Shown here: positions 42,911 through 53,150 of the stretch, in pieces | Layout: each line of letters opens with the position of its first letter | Numbering within the stretch: the stretch's first letter is position 1 | Assembly (NCBI GenBank): GCA_965229355.1 | Contig: OZ245869.1 | Span: forward strand, 496,001-560,000 | Length of the DNA: 64,000 nucleotides | DNA from: GCA-2737725 sp965229355 | GTDB lineage: Bacteria; Pseudomonadota; Alphaproteobacteria; Rhodospirillales; Rhodospirillaceae | Direction of reading: 5' to 3' | Made by a program: the position numbers and the translations under genes | The notes under the pieces: model-generated | What the model was told of the DNA's origin: nothing | The model's input: the letters and a program-made list of their open reading frames with translations, nothing else | The model's database searches: none

Positions 42911-43957
42911 ATGCTATCACGCCGCTCGCTTATGTCGGGCTCTACGATGTCGGCTGCCGCGGCCGCCACAATCCCATCTCCACTTAAGGCCGCGAACGTC
43001 AGCGCCGATAAAGCAACGTTGCGCTTTGGCGCATACTTAGCGCCGGTGAGCCATACCGTCACCCGCATCGTCAATCCGTGGATCAAAAGCATTGCCGATG
43101 CGAGCCAAGGCCGCATTGGATTTGATCTTTATACCGGTGGCTCGTTAGGCCGCAGCCCCTATGCGCAATTCGATTTACTACGTGCGGGTGTTGCAGACAT
43201 TGCCTTCGTGCAGCCGCCTTACACCACCGGACAGTTCAAACAACTCCAAATTCTGGAAACGCCGCTCTTGGTGCGCAACTCAACCGAGTCATCTTTAGTG
43301 GCATGGGAGTTGTATCGGCGCGGACTGGTGCAAGGTTTTGAAGATGTGCATGTGCTGGGCTTCTGGACCGCAGAGCCGGGCGTGGTGTTTTCACGCGTGC
43401 CGGTGAAGGGCTTTGATGATCTGAAGAATTTGAAAATTCGCAGCGCCGGGCGCTTGGAAGGTGATTTCATCGAAAGTTTGGGCGCAACCGCTGAAGCCAT
43501 GCACCCGACTGATGTTTACGAGGCCTTACGCCGTCACACCATTGATGCGACCGTGCAAGGGTTGGTGGCGGTGAATACGTTCCAGGCATATCGCGTTTCA
43601 TCGCACGTGATTAACGCGCCCTTTGGAGTTGTGTCGTTTGCGCTACTGATGAACAAGCGCGCTTGGGAAAAGCTGCCTGAGGACTTACAGCAGATCATCA
43701 CCCTCAATTCAGGTCAGCGGTTATCTGTACTGGGGGGCAACAGTTACGATGGGCGTGTGGCTGAGATTGACAAGAAATTCCGCGCCAGCGGAACGCTGAC
43801 GTATATCGAGCCCTCTGAACACGACATCGAACGCTTGCAGCACGCTGTAAAGCCGTTGGTCGATGCTTGGATTGCGCGCACACCGCGTGGTGCTGAAACC
43901 TATGAAGCGGCGAAAGAAATTCTTGCGAATTTAAGAAGTGTGGAGCGCGCATCATGA
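42911..43957 (+). CDS. dctP: TRAP transporter solute-binding protein (DctP type)
   Basis: A 348-residue periplasmic binding protein of a TRAP transporter. The N-terminus has a twin-arginine motif (SRRSLMSG) followed by an Ala-rich stretch, so Tat export is likely. Family features are LRFGAYLAPVSHTV at the start of the mature part and the DDLKNLKIRSAGR segment, in which an Arg usually binds the substrate carboxylate. It heads a dctP-dctQ-dctM operon with overlapping genes. Substrate is a carboxylic acid or related solute, not determined. Confidence 0.92.
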   Translation: MLSRRSLMSGSTMSAAAAATIPSPLKAANVSADKATLRFGAYLAPVSHTVTRIVNPWIKSIADASQGRIGFDLYTGGSLGRSPYAQFDLLRAGVADIAFVQPPYTTGQFKQLQILETPLLVRNSTESSLVAWELYRRGLVQGFEDVHVLGFWTAEPGVVFSRVPVKGFDDLKNLKIRSAGRLEGDFIESLGATAEAMHPTDVYEALRRHTIDATVQGLVAVNTFQAYRVSSHVINAPFGVVSFALLMNKRAWEKLPEDLQQIITLNSGQRLSVLGGNSYDGRVAEIDKKFRASGTLTYIEPSEHDIERLQHAVKPLVDAWIARTPRGAETYEAAKEILANLRSVERAS

Positions 43958-44493
43958 ACGATATGCCCGCTTCACCAACCGAGCAATTCATCGACAAGGC
44001 GGTGAATAGCATCGCTGCGGTGGGCTTTTTGGCGTTGGTCTTCATCGCGTTCCTGACGATGATTGATGTGGCTTTGCGCTATCTGAATCTTGCGCGCCTT
44101 GATGGCTTGAAGGATTTGACCGAAGTCGCCTTCGCCGTTGTTGTGGCATCATGCTTTCCGGCAGGCTTGAAAAAAGGCAACGCCGTCACGGTGCAGCTTT
44201 TGGGCAAGGCGCTCGGCGATAAGGGTCATGCCTGGCTGGATGTGATTGGAGCCACCTTCATGCTGGGCTTGTTCGGCTTGTTTGCATGGCAATTCACGGG
44301 CCTGACTCTGCTGTACCAAGCCGCAGGACGCACGACATCGACCCTGGAATGGCCCACAGCACCGGTGTGGTGGGTGGTATCAGGCCTTATGTTTGCGTGT
44401 GTGGTTGTACAAGCGTGGGTGGTTGGCGTTTCACTCAAAGCCGCATTCGCCGGTACGCCGCGCCCATCTCATAACGACAGCATGTTGGATTAG
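43954..44493 (+). CDS. dctQ: TRAP transporter small permease (DctQ)
   Basis: A 179-residue membrane protein with four predicted helices, including VNSIAAVGFLALVFIAFLTMIDVALRYLN, the typical first DctQ helix with the conserved D and R. It overlaps the dctP stop by four bases (ATGA), as usual for these operons, and is directly followed by dctM. It forms the membrane complex with DctM. Confidence 0.92.
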   Translation: MNDMPASPTEQFIDKAVNSIAAVGFLALVFIAFLTMIDVALRYLNLARLDGLKDLTEVAFAVVVASCFPAGLKKGNAVTVQLLGKALGDKGHAWLDVIGATFMLGLFGLFAWQFTGLTLLYQAAGRTTSTLEWPTAPVWWVVSGLMFACVVVQAWVVGVSLKAAFAGTPRPSHNDSMLD

Positions 44494-44496
44494 GTG

Positions 44497-45816
44497 ATGG
44501 AATTTTTCTCTGATCCAACGGTTATCGGCTCACTCGCACTTCTTGCCGTGTTGGCGATGATTGCACTGCATGTGCCGATTGGCGCCGCCATGGCCATCGG
44601 CGGCTTTGTCGGTACCGGGTTGATAATCGGGTGGGAACCTGCAGTCGCCATTCTGGGGATCGATCCGTCACAACAGATCGCAAGCCCTGAGTTAGCGGTG
44701 ATCGCGCTGTTCCTGCTGATGGGTAACTTCGCTGGCGCCGCTGGGTTATCGACCGATCTTTATAAACTCGCGCAAGCCTTCATCGGCCATAAGCGCGGCG
44801 GCTTGGCCATGGCTACTGTCGCATCGTGCGCAGGGTTTGGTGCGGTGTGCGGATCGTCACTGGCAACCGTGGGCACCATGGCGCGCATCGCACTCCCTGA
44901 GATGAAACGCCGTGGCTACGCCGATGGGCTTTCTACCGGCTCCATCGCATCGGGTGCGACGCTTGGCATTATCGTGCCGCCGTCGGTGATCATGGTGCTG
45001 TATGCGATCCTGACCGAGCAGTTCATTACCGCACTGTTTGTCGCCGCCATCGTGCCTGCCGTGTTGGCGACCGTTGGCTATTTAGTCGCTGTGCGGATCT
45101 CGGTGGCGATGAACCCCGCCGCTGGTCCAGCAGGCCCACGCAGCACATGGCCCGAGCGCTGGAAGGCGTTAAAAGAAAGCTGGGGCGTGGTGCTGCTGGC
45201 CGTTCTTGTTTCAGGTGGCATTTATTCGGGTGTGTTCACCATCAATGAAGCTGCATCGGTAGGCGCAGCACTGGCGATCATCTTTGCGTTTGCGCGCGGC
45301 AAATTAACACGCACATCGTTCTTTGCGAACTTGAAAGAAACCGCCGCCTCAACCGCGCTGATTTATCTGATCATCATTGGGGCCAATATTTTCGGGTACT
45401 GCATCACGCTATCGCACATCCCCGACGTGATCATTCAGGCCATCGAAGCACTGCCGATCCCTGATCTTGCGATCATCTACCTTATCCTCATCATGTATAT
45501 CGTCTTAGGCGCAATTTTCGACGAGGTGGCGGCGATGGTGATCACACTGCCGTTCGTTTTCCCGCTCATTCTCGCGATGGGTTACGACCCGATCTGGTGG
45601 GGCATCGTGAATGTTGTCGTCATCGAGATCGGCATGATCATGCCGCCGATTGGCATCAATGTGTTTGTGATGCAAGGCATGGCGCCCGGCGTGAAACTAG
45701 GCACCATCTACCGGGGTGTTGCACCGTTTGTGGTGGCTGACATTGTGCGGCTACTGATTCTCGTCACGCTGCCTGCGTTGACGTTATGGTTGCCGAAGTT
45801 AGTGGGGTTGATGTAA
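44497..45816 (+). CDS. dctM: TRAP transporter large permease (DctM)
   Basis: A 439-residue membrane protein with about 12 helices, the sodium-driven translocation subunit. Blocks such as GSSLATVGTMARIALPEMKRRGY, SGATLGIIVPPSVIMVLYA and IEIGMIMPPIGINVFV are characteristic. The ATG at 44497 follows a GTG codon that itself abuts the dctQ stop; either could be the start. No good terminator follows; a short CCCC/GGGG hairpin lies just after the stop. Confidence 0.94.
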   Translation: MEFFSDPTVIGSLALLAVLAMIALHVPIGAAMAIGGFVGTGLIIGWEPAVAILGIDPSQQIASPELAVIALFLLMGNFAGAAGLSTDLYKLAQAFIGHKRGGLAMATVASCAGFGAVCGSSLATVGTMARIALPEMKRRGYADGLSTGSIASGATLGIIVPPSVIMVLYAILTEQFITALFVAAIVPAVLATVGYLVAVRISVAMNPAAGPAGPRSTWPERWKALKESWGVVLLAVLVSGGIYSGVFTINEAASVGAALAIIFAFARGKLTRTSFFANLKETAASTALIYLIIIGANIFGYCITLSHIPDVIIQAIEALPIPDLAIIYLILIMYIVLGAIFDEVAAMVITLPFVFPLILAMGYDPIWWGIVNVVVIEIGMIMPPIGINVFVMQGMAPGVKLGTIYRGVAPFVVADIVRLLILVTLPALTLWLPKLVGLM

Positions 45817-45903
45817 CGACTTCAAAACCCCTCCGGGGGATTGCGCGGCTGATCGCTAAACTCATGGCTTTCAGCCCTTCGTTAATCGATCAGTCCTGCT
45901 CAT

Positions 45904-45919
45904 TGTTTCACGTGAAACA
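45904..45919. promoter_or_regulatory. parS: parS-like site (ParB binding)
   Basis: TGTTTCACGTGAAACA is a perfect palindrome, 18 bases if the flanking T and A are included (45903-45920). It equals the bacterial chromosomal parS consensus recognised by ParB/Spo0J. It sits in the 245-base gap after dctM, outside any gene, as expected of a centromere-like site. No ParA or ParB gene is in the window. A chance occurrence of 16 exact bases is unlikely. Confidence 0.88.
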
Positions 45920-46061
45920 AGTTAAAAACAACACCGACCGATTTTGTGAGCAACGTGAGACGTTTTTTTGAGCGGCCCTGCTAATGCAGAAAATTTGCAG
46001 GCAAAATTGGTGGGAAACCCAGAACATTGTGAATATTCCCTGTTCGCCGAGCAGTTGCAGC

Positions 46062-46571
46062 CTACCGACCCTTTGATGCGGGTACAGGCTCTACCCATGC
46101 TGCCTTGCCATCTTTCACGCGCTCGATTGCGGCTTGCAGCAGGTCGCGCTCTTCGCACTTGGCGCTGCAAACCTTCTGCAATTTTTCCAAGTTCGCCTTT
46201 GCACCATCCATGTTGCCAAGCTTCAAGAACAACTCGCCCTGATATTCCAGCGCACCTTTGTGATTGGGGTCGATGCTAAGAGCGGTGTTGTAATTCATCA
46301 TCGCTTCGTCGTTCTTGCCCTGATTCCGCTGGGCATAGGCGAGGTAATTCCAACCGCTCGCGTCTTTTTCCTTTTTCTTTACGTAATCCAACAGCAGTTT
46401 TTCAGCGCCCGCGAAGTCTTTGCCGTCAATGGCCTTCACTGCTTTTGTGTAATCATCGCCCGGGGTGGCTTGCTTTGAGTCTGACCCGAACGCAAATGCG
46501 CCAGATGAAACAACAAGAGCTGAAACAACCAATATAGACGCAACAACAACGCTGAAACGACCGATGGCCAT
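46062..46571 (-). CDS. Exported TPR-repeat protein
   Basis: A 169-residue protein with a signal peptide (about residues 1-27, ending GAFAF) and two to three tetratricopeptide repeats (NYLAYAQRNQGKNDEAMMNYNTALSIDPNH-type units between about 70 and 140). A Cys pair (CSAKC) near the end could form a disulfide. GGAGG lies six bases before the ATG at 46571, which is preferred to the longer frame from 46667. It may be a periplasmic scaffold protein; a specific role is unknown. Confidence 0.8.
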   Translation of the reverse strand: MAIGRFSVVVASILVVSALVVSSGAFAFGSDSKQATPGDDYTKAVKAIDGKDFAGAEKLLLDYVKKKEKDASGWNYLAYAQRNQGKNDEAMMNYNTALSIDPNHKGALEYQGELFLKLGNMDGAKANLEKLQKVCSAKCEERDLLQAAIERVKDGKAAWVEPVPASKGR

Positions 46572-46735
46572 GGCAACCTCCGTCAGGGTTTGAGGTGCGC
46601 AGCTTATACCTTTCGCCGCGCACCGTCTTGGTGGGCAAGAGGGCAATTGCGTGAATATCGGGCACACGCTTGCTTTCTGATTGCTGGCCCCAAAACCATC
46701 ATTACGCTGATGGTATCTTGCTGGGGGAAGGCATC

Positions 46736-47550
46736 ATGGTGCGTAAATTTTCTAAATCGTCAGAGATTCTAAAAGCTTACGTGAACTTACCCGATGGACA
46801 GATGCATTACCGGGAGCGTCCCGGCGTTAACCCAGCAATTGTGTTCTTTCATCAAACCGCCAGTTCGTCCGGCTCTTTCCAAAAGGTAATGGAGCGCTTG
46901 AATAAACTGCCCAATCGTTTGATCGGCATTGATACGCCAGGCTTTGGCGGCTCGTTCGACCCCTCAGGTTGGCCGTCGATCAAATACTATGCCGCGCGTA
47001 TGGTGGCGGTATTAGACAAACTGAAAGCCAAAGACGTTCACTTGGTCGGACACCACACCGGCACCAACATCGCCATCGAGATCGCACGCCATTACCCAAA
47101 ACGTGCAAAAAGCCTGACCCTCATCGGCCCTGTGCCCCTCACCGCCAAAGAACGCAAAGAATTTCGAGGTGTGTTCGATAAACCTATACCGCCGCGCCGT
47201 GATGGCGGGCACCTCGTCGATCATTGGGGCTATGCAGCTAAGCATAATCCGAACGCTGATTTAGAAATCGTCCACGGCGAAGTGGTGAACATGCTGCGCG
47301 CCTGGAAAGGTCGTGCACAGGCTTATCGTGCGGTGTCGTTCCACGACCCGATGAATTATCTGCGTGGCCTCAAAGTACCTGTGCTGTTGATGACATCACC
47401 TGATGATTACTTCTATCCACGCTTTGACAGCGTGCGCGAGATCAGACCCGATGCGGAGGTGTGCATTGTGGGCGGCGAAAACTTCCCGACGCTGTCAGAC
47501 AGCGCCGGGGTTGCGAAAGGTATCGCGAAATTTATGAAGCGGATTGCCGC

Positions 47551-47554
<4 letters not shown>
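46736..47554 (+). CDS. Alpha/beta hydrolase with GHHTG nucleophile elbow
   Basis: A 272-residue alpha/beta hydrolase-fold protein, paralogous to the one at 26020. Features are VFFHQTASSSGSF (oxyanion loop), DTPGFGGS and GHHTGTNIAIEIARHYP, where His107 takes the nucleophile place. The His at the C-terminal position appears lost (GGENFPTLSD). It would therefore lack two of the three usual catalytic residues. GGGGAAGG precedes the ATG at 46736. Its stop overlaps the convergent frmA stop by four bases. Confidence 0.8.
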
Positions 47555-48657
<1,103 letters not shown>

Positions 48658-48779
48658 CAGAAGCTCCTCAAGATTTAGAAAATAAATTCGGGCGGAGAGT
48701 GGCCTAACCGGCCAAAAGTGTCACGTATTTATCGCGCGAATTCAGTGTTCAGTTTTTGCCATGACCGAACCTTCAACAA

Positions 48780-48807
48780 AAAACCCCTCTGTTTCCAGAG
48801 GGGTTTT
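48780..48807 (-). terminator. Intrinsic terminator downstream of the dienelactone hydrolase gene
   Basis: AAAACCCCTCTG (48780-48791) pairs with CAGAGGGGTTTT (48796-48807), a 12-base-pair stem with a four-base loop. Read leftward it lies 19 bases after the hydrolase stop and ends in a T-rich sequence. It would also stop rightward transcription. Confidence 0.88.
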
Positions 48808-48826
48808 CTTTGAAACACTTTGCGTT

Positions 48827-49723
48827 TTACGCGACGCCATTTGCTTTGAACCAGGCCAACATGCGCTTCCAGCCGTCTTTGGCTGCGTCTTCGCGGTAGC
48901 TTGGGCGATAATCGGCGTTAAAGCCGTGCGGTGCTTCGGGGTACACGACGATTTCGGATTTCGTGTCGCCTGCGGCTTTAAGGGCTGCGCGCATTTGCTC
49001 GATGTGATCGAGCGGAATGCCGGTGTCTTGCCCACCATATAAACCCAGCACGCGGCCTTTCATTTTGTCAGCCACTTGAATGGCTTCGACTTTTGCCGGA
49101 ATGCGGCCCGGCAACAGGCCACCGTACCATGCCACGCCTGCTTTGACTTTCGGGTTTTGCGCGGTGTAGAGCCAGCTTTGGCGGCCGCCGTAGCAGAAGC
49201 CCGTGATGGCCAGCTTATCGACATTCGCGCCCTCTGATTTTGCGAAAGCCACGGTTGCGTCCATATCAACGCGCGTTTGCGTATCGTCAACTTTAGAGAT
49301 GATGTCGGTGAACAGTTTTTGCATGTCTTCGTACTTGGTGGCATCGCCTTGGCGCGCAAACAGTTCTGGCGCGATGGCGTAGTAGCCTGCTTTGGCCAAA
49401 CGGCGGCAGACGTCTTTCACCCATTCGTGCACACCGAAAATTTCTTCGATCACCAGCACCACAGGCGCATTTTTGTTAGCAGCCGGACGCGCACGATAGC
49501 CTGGAATTTCAATATCCGTGGTTTTGAATTTCACTTCACCAGCAACCAAACCTTTATCATCGGTCTTGATCACTTCAGCACGCACCGGGCCCACAGCCAT
49601 GGCGAAGCCCACCGGCAAGCTGGCCAGCACAAAGCGGCGACCCAGCGCTGGGTTGTACTTCAGGCTTTCGAGATGCTCGTTATGCGTTTCAGTTGAGCTT
49701 GTGATGTCAATTTTTGTGTCCAT
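48827..49723 (-). CDS. Exported dienelactone hydrolase family protein
   Basis: A 298-residue alpha/beta hydrolase. The N-terminus carries a twin-arginine-like segment (ALGRRFVLASLPVGFAMAVG), suggesting Tat export. The Cys-Asp-His triad is intact: Cys in ITGFCYGGRQ, Asp in YGGQDTGIP and His in PEAPHGFNADY. The family opens dienelactones in aromatic breakdown but includes many enzymes of unknown substrate. The exported form is common. It ends at a strong terminator and has its own upstream region. Confidence 0.88.
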   Translation of the reverse strand: MDTKIDITSSTETHNEHLESLKYNPALGRRFVLASLPVGFAMAVGPVRAEVIKTDDKGLVAGEVKFKTTDIEIPGYRARPAANKNAPVVLVIEEIFGVHEWVKDVCRRLAKAGYYAIAPELFARQGDATKYEDMQKLFTDIISKVDDTQTRVDMDATVAFAKSEGANVDKLAITGFCYGGRQSWLYTAQNPKVKAGVAWYGGLLPGRIPAKVEAIQVADKMKGRVLGLYGGQDTGIPLDHIEQMRAALKAAGDTKSEIVVYPEAPHGFNADYRPSYREDAAKDGWKRMLAWFKANGVA

Positions 49724-49781
49724 GTGGATTTCTCCTCCCTCTCGGAATAGGTCTCAGACGAAATTGATCAGCGAATAGAAT

Positions 49782-49880
49782 TCAAGATTGGGACCCGATC
49801 ACGGCAATCGCGATGGTGAGCAGCACCAACACGCCGATAATCCAGAGTGCGGCTTTATGTGATGAAGGTGATTTGGTCAT
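49782..49880 (-). CDS. Possible 32-residue single-span membrane protein
   Basis: A short open frame codes for MTKSPSSHKAALW followed by a 17-residue hydrophobic helix (IIGVLVLLTIAIAVIGS) and stops. The layout (a basic cytoplasmic start and one helix) is that of small membrane proteins. It lies in the 352-base gap between the dienelactone hydrolase and the second binding protein, with no recognisable Shine-Dalgarno sequence. The call rests on amino-acid character only. Confidence 0.35.
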   Translation of the reverse strand: MTKSPSSHKAALWIIGVLVLLTIAIAVIGSQS

Positions 49881-50027
49881 ATGCGGGTTGTAGTAAGGGC
49901 GCGATTCTTTGACAGCGCGTAGTTAAGGCCACCGCACGCTGGGTCGTCCACACATTTTGGGTAACGGGGAGTGAAACGTCACGTTTCCGTCCAACCAATG
50001 GGCTGAAAATGGCGTGGACCCCACTTT

Positions 50028-50060
50028 TTGTTATTCCCCGGCTTGTCCGGGAAATAACAA
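50028..50060. repeat. Palindromic element/possible terminator
   Basis: TTGTTATTCCCCGG (50028-50041) and CCGGGAAATAACAA (50047-50060) form a 14-base stem with one mismatch around CTTGT. The shape (CCCCGGCTTGTCCGGG core) resembles small palindromic repeats scattered in alphaproteobacterial genomes. Located just after the stop of the leftward binding-protein gene, it may also act as terminator, although the U-tract is weak. Confidence 0.6.
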
Positions 50061-50075
50061 TTAAAATGGATGGCC

Positions 50076-51569
50076 TTACTTGCTCAGCTCCAGCTCTTCA
50101 TAATTGATGGTCGAGAACACCGGGCGGTAGTTCTTCACGCGGCTGGCCACGGCATCAAACGTTACGTCATCATACAACCAAATGGCTGGGGCATCGTCGC
50201 GAATGTCGCGCACCAAATCCTTGGTGAGTTTCTCGCGTTCGGCCAAATCAAACGCTGCGTAAGCTTTGGTAATACGTTCCGCATAAGCGGGTGTGCAGTT
50301 CCATGGCGTTTGCCACAAGCATGAATGCAAGCGCAGTGAAGCAAGTGCATCCATGTACGGAATGCTGCCGTACATCATGCTGAAGGCTTGGCCTTCCCAA
50401 CTGCCATCGTAAGCCGCGCGAAAAATTTTCGACTGCGGCACCGAACGGATTTCCATTTTCACGCCGACGGCTTGCAAATCTTGCGCGATTTTTTGTGCAA
50501 TGGAACTTGTGGGGCCCCGACCACCCGATGAGGCTTCAGTGACGAACGTGAAGCCATTCGCGAAACCCGCTTCAGCCAGCAATTGCTTAGCGCGGGCTGG
50601 ATCATACGGGTACGGCTTCAAGGTTTCATCGCGACCGAACGATCCCTTCGGCGCAGATTGGCTGGCGACCGTCGCGGCCCCACCCAACAACGCATCAACG
50701 ATGGCTTGTTTATCCACCGCATAGTTCAGCGCTTGGCGCACGCGTTTGTCTTTCAGCGGTGAATCCTTCACCGTGACAAACGCCATGACTTCCACACTAC
50801 CGCCAGACCGCGACACAAACGAGCCACCTTCGGCTTCAACTTCGGGCTTGGCTTCGGGGTGCATGTAAAGGGCCAGATCAACAGCCCCTGAGAGAATGCC
50901 TTGCAGGCGCGCGGTTTCTTCCGGCAGTTCGCGCACATCAAGTTTTGGAATTTTCGGCGCGCGCCACGACTTTGGGTTGGCCGTCATGCGAATGCGTGTC
51001 GCTTCCCAACTGTTCACCACATACGGCCCGCTGCCGATAGGCTGCTTGGCAAAACCGCTACTTCCCACTTGCGCCCAATATTTCGGAGGAAGAATGCGAA
51101 TAGCGCCCAGGCGGCGCGGTAACAAACGATCCGGCGGATCCGTCGTGATTTCAACCGTAGTCGCATCAATGGCGCGCGAGCCCTTAATGCCGCGGTACGC
51201 GTTGTTCACTGACCAGCGCAAGCCTTCAGGTGTGGCGAGTGTTTTAAGTGTTTCGACAACGGCCGTCGCATCGACAGGCTCGCCGTTTGAAAAGCTAATG
51301 CCGGGCTTTAATTTGAAATGCCAGGTGGTGGGGTTCACCGGTTCCCAACTTGCCGCCAGGGCTGGCTGGGCTTCACCATCAGCACCAATCACCGTCAGCG
51401 CATCAAACACCGCAGGCCAGATCATGAAGTACGGCGTACCCACAGCAGCATGCGGAATACCGCGCGCTTCAGGCAGCGCCATATTGGTAATTTTCAGGGT
51501 GTCATCAGCGCGCGCGAATGTTGTCAGCGCGATAAATGCGACGGCGGAAGCAAGAAGAGTTTGTTTCAT
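50076..51569 (-). CDS. Orphan ABC transporter peptide/solute-binding protein (family 5), second copy
   Basis: A 497-residue periplasmic binding protein with signal peptide (MKQTLLASAVAFIALTTFARA). SBP_bac_5 blocks include QPALAASWEPVNPTTWHFKL and RQALNYAVDKQAIVDALLGG. It is a paralogue of the protein at 30220, sharing SNGEP and the LHSCLWQTPWNC segment with two Cys. Neither has permease or ATPase genes beside it, so they may share a transporter encoded elsewhere or have another role such as periplasmic sensing. Confidence 0.9.
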   Translation of the reverse strand: MKQTLLASAVAFIALTTFARADDTLKITNMALPEARGIPHAAVGTPYFMIWPAVFDALTVIGADGEAQPALAASWEPVNPTTWHFKLKPGISFSNGEPVDATAVVETLKTLATPEGLRWSVNNAYRGIKGSRAIDATTVEITTDPPDRLLPRRLGAIRILPPKYWAQVGSSGFAKQPIGSGPYVVNSWEATRIRMTANPKSWRAPKIPKLDVRELPEETARLQGILSGAVDLALYMHPEAKPEVEAEGGSFVSRSGGSVEVMAFVTVKDSPLKDKRVRQALNYAVDKQAIVDALLGGAATVASQSAPKGSFGRDETLKPYPYDPARAKQLLAEAGFANGFTFVTEASSGGRGPTSSIAQKIAQDLQAVGVKMEIRSVPQSKIFRAAYDGSWEGQAFSMMYGSIPYMDALASLRLHSCLWQTPWNCTPAYAERITKAYAAFDLAEREKLTKDLVRDIRDDAPAIWLYDDVTFDAVASRVKNYRPVFSTINYEELELSK

Positions 51570-51655
51570 GATGCGCGGGTCCCTCGTGCCAAAGACGTAG
51601 GGGCAGGCTCACCGCAAGGCAAGCATTGACGACGCCATGATCGTAGAAAGAAGGC

Positions 51656-51949
51656 CTAAGCGTGCCAGTTAGAGATGAGGAACTGGGAGATTTCAGGCTT
51701 GATGTTATACCAACGTGCATCATTTTTGGTGGAGTCGATAACCACCAACTTGTCGTCCATGTTCATGTTGGTCCAAACCTTGTTGCCAACAGTTTGGGCA
51801 TCCAAGTCGCCATGCAGGTAGAACACGTTCTTGTTGATGCGCGCCCAGCTGCAGCCAAAAGCTTCGATGGCCTCGCGGATTTTATCGTCGCCGCGTTCTG
51901 GTCGCATCAATTCAAAGGCAACGAAGATGTTGCGCATTGTCGAAGCCAT
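51656..51949 (-). CDS. Cas2/SinR-like ferredoxin-fold small protein
   Basis: A 97-residue protein with a beta-alpha-beta layout: RNIFVAFELMRPERGDDKIREAIEAFG, then the strand NVFYLHGDLDA, a helix, and DDKLVVIDS. The order and the residue types resemble small Cas2-like proteins annotated SinR-family, not linked to CRISPR. No CRISPR array or other cas gene is present. The usual acidic residue of the first Cas2 strand is replaced (FELMRP), so nuclease activity is doubtful. The ATG at 51949 is chosen; the frame extends to 52003. The similarity is by eye. Confidence 0.6.
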   Translation of the reverse strand: MASTMRNIFVAFELMRPERGDDKIREAIEAFGCSWARINKNVFYLHGDLDAQTVGNKVWTNMNMDDKLVVIDSTKNDARWYNIKPEISQFLISNWHA

Positions 51950-52133
51950 AGCTGAACCCCCTGGCGTGTTTCTCATCGCCCACATGAGATGCGGGTCATT
52001 CATCAGGCGCCCCTGATGGATTTGCCCAATATTACCTGGGGAGGAGTTAAAAAAGGCTCAATGCGCGTGTCGGTTTTAAACCCAAAAAAGCGTTATTTCC
52101 TCGGCAGATAGCGAAGATGAGGTATGTCTACAA

Positions 52134-53144
52134 CTATAAGGCAGGCTTCACCTGGGTCATCAAACGCGTAAGATTAGCGTGCGCTTTTGCGGGCTCGCCA
52201 ATGACGTCGCAGAACACGGCATAGCGCTGGGTGCCCGTGCGGGCCATATCCTCGCGGAACCACGCCACCACATCCTCGACACTGCCGATAGGATTGTTCG
52301 TCATCAGCCTTGCCACGGTGGCATCTTCTGTCGCGGCCTTTTTGTCCGCGAAAGCGGCCAGTTCGGCAAGGCGGGGGTCGGTGCTGTTGCGATCAAATAT
52401 ACCCGAGCGGCCCGTCCTGAGCCAGTCCCGAAACCGGGGTGTAAATTCCGCAATGGCTTGCGCGCGTGTGTCAGCGATGTGCACGCACGCACTTCCGACG
52501 TGACGACCTGGCTTAGGCGCCATCGCTGCGTATCGCGTCACCACACTTTCACGCTCCGCAAATGTTTGATGCCACGAGAGCAGTAGTGACAACCCGCGTG
52601 TGGCCGCGATCTTCATGGTGCTGTCGGCTTGCCCGGCCACAAAAATCGGGGGATGCGGCTGAGTGAACGGCCGGGGATGAATCTGCACCGGCGGAAGCCC
52701 TGGCGCGGCGACATAGTCAGCCGAGAGCGCTTGATGAATCAGGCTGATGCCGTCCTCCATCGCTTGGCTGAACTGATCGAGCGGACGGCCAAAAACCAAC
52801 GCATCTAACGGATAGCCGCCGCGGCCCAAGCCCAAATCGAACCGCCCACCTGAGATGTTATCCAGCATGGCAACGCGTTCAGCGATGGAGAGCGGATTCT
52901 GCAACGGCACCAGCGAGACAGCATTACCGACACGCACTGTTGTGGTGTGGGCCAGCAAAGCCGCAGCCATCACCAGCGAGTCGGGGCAGATCGAGAACCC
53001 CATAAAGTGGTGCTCGTTAATCCAGACCGCATCACAGCCCAACTGCTCGGCGGTGCGCGCAAGATTTAAGGCATCAGCGTAAACGTCGCGATGCGACTTT
53101 CCACCCGCATCAGTCAGCGACAAAAACGCGCCAAAGCCAACCAC
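52134..53144 (-). CDS. LLM-class flavin-dependent oxidoreductase
   Basis: A 336-residue luciferase-like monooxygenase-fold protein (TIM barrel, FMN or F420). Characteristic blocks are CDAVWINEHHFMGFSICPDS near residue 38, VRVGNAVSLVPLQNPLSIAE and GRFDLGLGRGGYPLD. Oxidises an unknown organic substrate with reduced flavin. It lies six bases after the amidohydrolase gene at 53151 on the same strand, so the two form an operon that may degrade a common compound. Confidence 0.9.
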   Translation of the reverse strand: MVGFGAFLSLTDAGGKSHRDVYADALNLARTAEQLGCDAVWINEHHFMGFSICPDSLVMAAALLAHTTTVRVGNAVSLVPLQNPLSIAERVAMLDNISGGRFDLGLGRGGYPLDALVFGRPLDQFSQAMEDGISLIHQALSADYVAAPGLPPVQIHPRPFTQPHPPIFVAGQADSTMKIAATRGLSLLLSWHQTFAERESVVTRYAAMAPKPGRHVGSACVHIADTRAQAIAEFTPRFRDWLRTGRSGIFDRNSTDPRLAELAAFADKKAATEDATVARLMTNNPIGSVEDVVAWFREDMARTGTQRYAVFCDVIGEPAKAHANLTRLMTQVKPAL

Positions 53145-53150
53145 GGCGGT

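Noticed and set aside
45952..45968. AACGT-GAG-ACGTT followed by T7 as a terminator
   Set aside because: The stem is only five base pairs and not tied to a gene end. It is too weak to call.
49971..49986. GAAACG-TCA-CGTTTC inverted repeat as a second parS
   Set aside because: It has a three-base spacer and lacks the CACGTG core of parS, so it does not match the ParB site. It may be a minor operator.
51656..51949. True Cas2 of a CRISPR system
   Set aside because: No cas1, other cas genes or repeats occur in the window and the acidic residue of the first strand is changed.
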